NCBI GenBank assembly: GCA_000695325.1
Contig: AVPN01000140.1
Location: 38,345 to 62,495, forward strand
From: Pleurobrachia bachei
Lineage: Eukaryota > Ctenophora > Tentaculata > Cydippida > Pleurobrachiidae
Length of the DNA stretch: 24,151 nt
Direction: 5' to 3'
Each line of letters opens with the position of its first letter. The stretch's first letter is position 1. The notes beneath the pieces are model-generated. The model did no database searches. It had not been told where the DNA came from and saw only the letters and a program-made list of their open reading frames with translations. The position numbers and the translations under genes are program-made. Below are positions 19,967 to 24,151 of this stretch, in pieces.

Positions 19967-22530
19967 CTAAAGTGTGTATCTTCGCACAATCCTGTCTTTG
20001 GCCGATGTCATCACTAACCCGTCGGCCACTGCTAACCCTAATATTCCTTCGCTATCGCCACCGCTTAGTGTGAGCTCTGGAAATCGGTCTTGGGGGTTGT
20101 AGAGGTAGCATTCTCCGTCACCCTGAGACACCCATACAGAACTGAGGGAGGGTGGTTATTGGAGGAGGCTGGAGGGGTGGTTATTTAGGAGGGGATGTGA
20201 TATGCAATGGGATTTTTTGTAGGGGAGACGCGATGAGATATAAAGGAGGGAGAGTGGAGACAGGAGAGATAATGTTTTCAAGTGTTGTATGACAAACCTT
20301 GTATCTGAGTGATCTTTACAAATGTTGGTAACGCAGTATCTACTGCGCTGAGTGATCAAGACTGGTGTAGAGAGGTCTCGGCAGTCAAAAGTCAGGATTT
20401 CACCGCTTTCTGATCCCGCAATCTGGGAGGGTATCATTTTGTGATTTTTTGAGAGAAAACTTTCAGCTTAGAGATGGTACAAGTTACAACTCACCGTGGT
20501 GTGATAAACTATTTTTCTAGTTGCTAAAAGCATCTCTATTTCTAAGGTTTCTGGCATTACACACCCGAGACTCCTCAGCCGTCTTTCACAAATACTCACT
20601 CACTCCCCACTCACTATCTTTTTCACTCTAATCCCTTCCACTCTGTTCACACTTCACATAGTCTTCAACCCGGACGCAGCTACTCACCATAGTGACATCG
20701 TCCACGGCAACACAAGCAGCCAGTTCACCACCGGTATACCTGTACTCCTGTCTGTCTTGGTGTCCGAGATTATGGAGTGAAAGCGTTCCATTACTTGACA
20801 CACTACACAACTTTCCACTTCCTTCAGTTGAGCCCTAGAGAGGGGGGAGAGGGTTGAAGGGGGTTCCTATTTGTCTCTCGTATCATTAGGAAGATCTATT
20901 GTATTACGATCATGATGTGCAAGTTGAATATGCAAATTTGCATGTGATTAAACAGTAGATAACCACACCAGTATTTACTGGTGTGGTTACCTGCTGTCTA
21001 ATCACATAAAAAACCGTGAAATAATGTGTTTATGATCCCTCTGTATATCACACAAGGGGCAGAAAAATACAGTTATTTCCTCCTAAATATACTCAGCTCA
21101 CACAAACACAAACTTTCAGTTTGTCTGTCCGAATACATGTTTATGTGTTTGTCTAGCTGTGTGTGTCTGTCTATATCAATTTCTCATGTACCGGAAACAG
21201 AGAGATATCGTTGATTCCTCCAACTTCAGGGGTTATAGTTTCCAGGCATCTTTGATCCCCACATCTCCACACCTTTATTGACCCATCTGGAATGGGGGGT
21301 CAGAGGGGTGAGGTACAAGAAGAGAAAAACCGGAAAATCCATAGTTCTACGTCAGAAACAGATGAAATATAATCTAGAATTGGGGGGGGGGTTAGATGAT
21401 ACCAGCGGGGAAAGTGAGATAAAACAGATAGAAGAATAATAAAACCGACAAATCTACACAATTCATCAGAAACAGATTAAATCGAATTTACAACACGCAC
21501 CTGAAGAAGCCGACACAACTTCCCTTCCTCGGTCAATAATTTCCACACTGTTGATAAGTCTCTTGTGGGCTGGTATTGTTACAGGACATATTCCATCCTC
21601 TACAGACCAGATCCTTAGGCACATGTCCGCACCACCTGAATTGAAACTTGATTTAGGGGTAATATGGCCTGTATATGGGGTTACTTGGTGATTTTATTTA
21701 CTAAACTTGAGGAGTAGGAAAACCATCACGCCAAGGGCTCAATGTTGGGAATGTTGTTTTAGAACGACGCTAAGACCATTCCGTTAGGAAAAGCTGTTTC
21801 AATTTGTTCCAACATGTAAGGAGGACCCGCATGCGTACGTTCCTTTTTACCTGTAAGGAGGACCTTGTTACTGGGAAAGAACCGGACAGTTTCAACTTCC
21901 GCTAGATGACCTGATAACTTCCTCCTGACAATACCGCTCACAGTCTCAAATATCAATACTTCCTTCCCTGGGACAGGGGGCATAAATCGTTAGAAGGAGA
22001 TATAAATGTTCTTACCCCCAATTTATACGTGGGGAGTGCAAAGCGCAGGAAGTGGAGGTGATAAGAACAGAGCTGGGAGAAGACAATAGGACGTTCAGGT
22101 CTTCTATTTACCATCAGCGACAGCCCCGAGACCACCCAAACTTGTAACATCCACACACTGTGGTCTGTTGAGGGGTGTAATCTTGTGGGAGGAAGAGGGA
22201 GCGAGGAAGGTGGTCGAACAACCACTTTCCTTGTGGGTCACCTTCAGTCGATTAGATGAGACCTGGGGGAAATTCCAAATTAGTGATCTGATTTCGACTA
22301 TTAGTTTTATAAAAGTTGTTTTATTATGGGTTAACAGATTAGGAACAAAAAACACAAATATCTCACACCAGGTTTGAGATGAACAGATTATCGGTTGCCC
22401 CTTCACAGTTCAGATAACAATGAACCGTCTTCTCCTCGGCATGATGTGCTGAAACCCATACTTTTTCCCTCTCTGCAAAACCATCCACCCAGTCGTGCTG
22501 TAAAGATAGCCACCAGGACCTGTTAACCAT
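19967..22530 (-). CDS. PAAF1: Proteasomal ATPase-associated factor 1, WD40 protein, complete
   Basis: WD40-repeat protein that in mammals binds the proteasomal ATPase ring and affects 26S assembly. Eight exons: 22530-22369, 22262-22112, 21967-21851, 21635-21501, 21286-21192, 20834-20688, 20422-20298, 20141-19967. All boundaries are GT-AG with consistent phases, giving 368 residues (human about 390). Landmarks are HDWVDGFAEREKVWVSAHH near the start, TTFLAPSSSHKI, SLGGLGAVADG, RRKLSGHLAEVETVRFFPS, LRIWSVEDG, IDRGREVVSASSG, DGSIKVWRCGDQRCLE, AGSESGEILTFDCRDLS, VSQGDGECYLYN and the C-terminal VRRYTL, all matching animal PAAF1 in order. The stop lies 219 bp upstream of the next synaptojanin ATG on the same strand. 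The 3' half is repeated at 17295-19057. Confidence 0.95.
20942..21007. repeat. Foldback hairpin with 32-bp arms and 2-nt loop in PAAF1 intron
   Basis: The arms 20942-20973 and 20976-21007 are complementary at 29 of 32 positions, with ccagta-tt-tactgg at the centre. This is a long near-perfect stem, either a small foldback transposon or a source of hairpin RNA. Confidence 0.75.
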
Positions 22531-22742
22531 AATTCTGGAATGATCAAGTTATGTTAGGTAATTATTGTTACTGGAGGTAGACTTGGGGAGTTAACCTAGG
22601 TCCTAGAATGGTCGTTAGGAAATTATATTCGGGGAGTACAACACAAGTAAAACACACGATTTAAAAACTATAGTCAAGCGATATCGAACTGAAAGGGGAA
22701 AGGGAAACTATGTATTATTATATCAGTGTTCAAATTGAGAGT

Positions 22743-23148
22743 TTAGGCTTGTTCCTTAAGCTCATCCGGTAGAGGTAGCTTGGAGTGCTTGCTCTCAAAA
22801 TGCTGCTTGTATGTTTTCGGGTCTCCCATTTGACTCTGAAAGGATAGTTGATTAAATTTGATGAGTTGTTGCCATGGGCGTGAACCCCTGATGGGGACCG
22901 TACTCACAGGGCCAGTCACTTTAAAACAATACCAGCACCTCTAGGATAAATGGTACAGATTAACTTGGCTGTGAACATTTCATTCTAAACATTAACCCCC
23001 CCCCCTTCAAATTACTCACTTTACAGACAACACAGGTGAAATGGAGAGCAGCTCCAGCGGATTTCTTTTGATCAGATCCCTTTTTGGCAGCCGCCGCCTT
23101 TTTCGCATTCTTCTGCTGAGCCAGTTCTTTTTGGTGACCACGAGCCAT
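22743..23148 (-). CDS. ZNF706: Zinc finger protein 706, complete, two exons
   Basis: Small, highly conserved animal protein. The N-terminal half is a basic SERF-like segment (MARGHQKELAQQKNAKK) and the C-terminal half a single C2H2 finger: FTCVVC supplies the two cysteines, followed by DPKTYKQHFESKH with the two histidines. The family is reported to affect translation/stemness (mouse ZFP706) and amyloid formation (SERF-like); this is family knowledge, not seen here. Exon 1 23148-23020 (donor AAA|GTGAGT), exon 2 22835-22743 (acceptor TTTCAG), stop TAA. 73 residues against 76 in human. The intergenic gap to PAAF1 is about 210 bp. Confidence 0.95.
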
Positions 23149-23967
23149 AGCACCTCTTATAATGGGAGAAATGGGTTTATTAGCGAATGGTAAGAGGTTC
23201 GAATAGGTTGGTGTGGACTGCTACCCATGGCTCAGGAAACTCAGGGACTTGCTGGGCCGGAATCCCCTAGCCCTAAGCCCACCGCTGTCCCTGACTGAGT
23301 TTTGGGCCACAACTTGACCTACTCTACAGTCCCGGTATACAGGCATACTGAGAGGCCTGAGGCACTCTACAAACTACAGGGTATGCCATTGGCATATGCT
23401 ACAGGCCCTGTTATAAAGGTTGCGGTGTGGCGCAGCAGTGCAAAAGAGGGGATTGCAGCGCATTCCAAGGTATGCCAAGGCGAGCATTAGGAGAGATTTG
23501 GCATAAGCTGCAGGCCCTTCAAGATGCGGGGTGGCGCGCATGAGGGGATTGCAGCGCATTCCAAAGGAGAGATAAGAATTTACAACTTTCTGTGTGTTTT
23601 CAGTTTTTTGTTTTAAAAAATCAAAATCGCGGGACCCGTTATTTTTATTTCATTTTTGGTTCGAACGCGCACGCGCAAACCAATGTGGCAATGCTAAAAC
23701 GGGATAAATGCGCCCTACACAAAGACAGTGTGTGGCCGACAGGGCTTCATGACAAATTGAAAAACAGGTTTTATAACAGAATAATTAGAATGATACAAAC
23801 CAATCAAATAGACACGTCTTCAAATAAACAGTTGCACTAATAATCATCTCAGTGAAATGTGCACAAGCTGAATCAAGGAAATTGCTCGTCACATTTTTTT
23901 AAACAAATCAAAAATTAAATCCATTCAAGATTAAGAAAATAATTCACACAGTCACAGATAAACTCCT
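23149..23967. other. Intergenic region upstream of ZNF706
   Basis: Holds the presumed ZNF706 promoter and the 3' flank of the tail-anchored protein gene. An imperfect tandem repeat lies at 23391-23469 and 23500-23568 (shared ggggattgcagcgcattcca). No exon is recognised. Confidence 0.5.
23391..23568. repeat. Imperfect tandem repeat, two units
   Basis: Unit landmarks in order: ggcata.gct.caggccct, gcgg.gtggcgc, and ggggattgcagcgcattcca at 23451 and 23547. The second unit is shorter by internal deletions. Confidence 0.75.
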
Positions 23968-24080
23968 TCAGAAGTTGTATAGGATAAATCCAACAATAAC
24001 GGCCATGATGAGAAGTAGAATATTACGAATTGGTATGATCCCTTTCTTTAGCTCGACCAGAAGTGCTCTAGTTTCAGCCT
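23968..24080 (-). CDS. C-terminal exon of a tail-anchored membrane protein
   Basis: The acceptor TTTTTTCAG precedes 24080; the exon then reads AETRALLVELKKGIIPIRN, a hydrophobic helix of about 16 residues (ILLLIMAVIVGFILYN) and a TGA stop at 23968-23970. A charged stretch followed by one C-terminal membrane span and a two- or three-residue tail is the pattern of a tail-anchored protein (SNARE-like or organelle-membrane anchor). The family cannot be named from 36 residues. Upstream exons lie beyond the window. Confidence 0.6.
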
Positions 24081-24151
24081 CTGAAAAAAGGGGGAATGGG
24101 TTTAAAATCCAGGGGATAATATACCAAGCTGTCACTGCTTGAGGGGGGGGG

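Overview
This is nuclear DNA of an animal. It holds short-intron (about 80-400 bp), GT-AG spliced genes for conserved metazoan proteins, mostly on the minus strand. From right to left these are a tail-anchored membrane protein (last exon only), ZNF706, PAAF1 (complete, 8 exons), synaptojanin (SAC plus inositol 5-phosphatase), a PLPPR-type phosphatidate-phosphatase-like membrane protein, and two tandem secreted F5/8C (discoidin/fucolectin-like) genes. The only plus-strand protein gene is the last exon of YRDC. High gene density, dispersed microsatellites and diverged duplicate blocks suggest a heterozygous invertebrate, perhaps an early-branching one. I cannot name the species.

Layout: 1-2.6 kb, F5/8C genes A and B. 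2.86-4.19 kb and 5.41-6.69 kb, two copies of a 1.3-kb block carrying the PLPPR 3' end, separated by the truncated YRDC exon and a small foldback element. 6.9-9.6 kb, two identical 1358-bp tandem copies carrying the PLPPR 5' end. 9.7-17.1 kb, synaptojanin. 15.3-16.9 kb, inside synaptojanin, a CAGA microsatellite and a 332-bp tandem array with three tRNA-like genes. 17.3-19.7 kb, a second, chimeric set of exons in which synaptojanin exons 1-3 run in frame into PAAF1 exons 4-8. 19.97-22.5 kb, intact PAAF1. 22.7-24.1 kb, ZNF706 and the tail-anchored protein.

Two themes stand out. First, at three places (40 bp, 50 bp and about 60 bp) a block appears to be replaced by its base-by-base complement WITHOUT reversal. 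Two are proven by comparison with a paralogous copy (40/40 and 50/50 positions). The third is inferred because complementing it removes a stop codon and restores a missing transmembrane helix in PLPPR. Strand inversion gives reverse complements and cannot produce this, so it is either a sequence-handling artefact or something undescribed. Second, several duplication junctions fall inside exons (YRDC, PAAF1 exon 4/SYNJ exon 3). The PAAF1/SYNJ copies differ almost only at synonymous sites. This fits either recent tandem duplications with a chimeric gene or two haplotypes laid end to end by an assembler.
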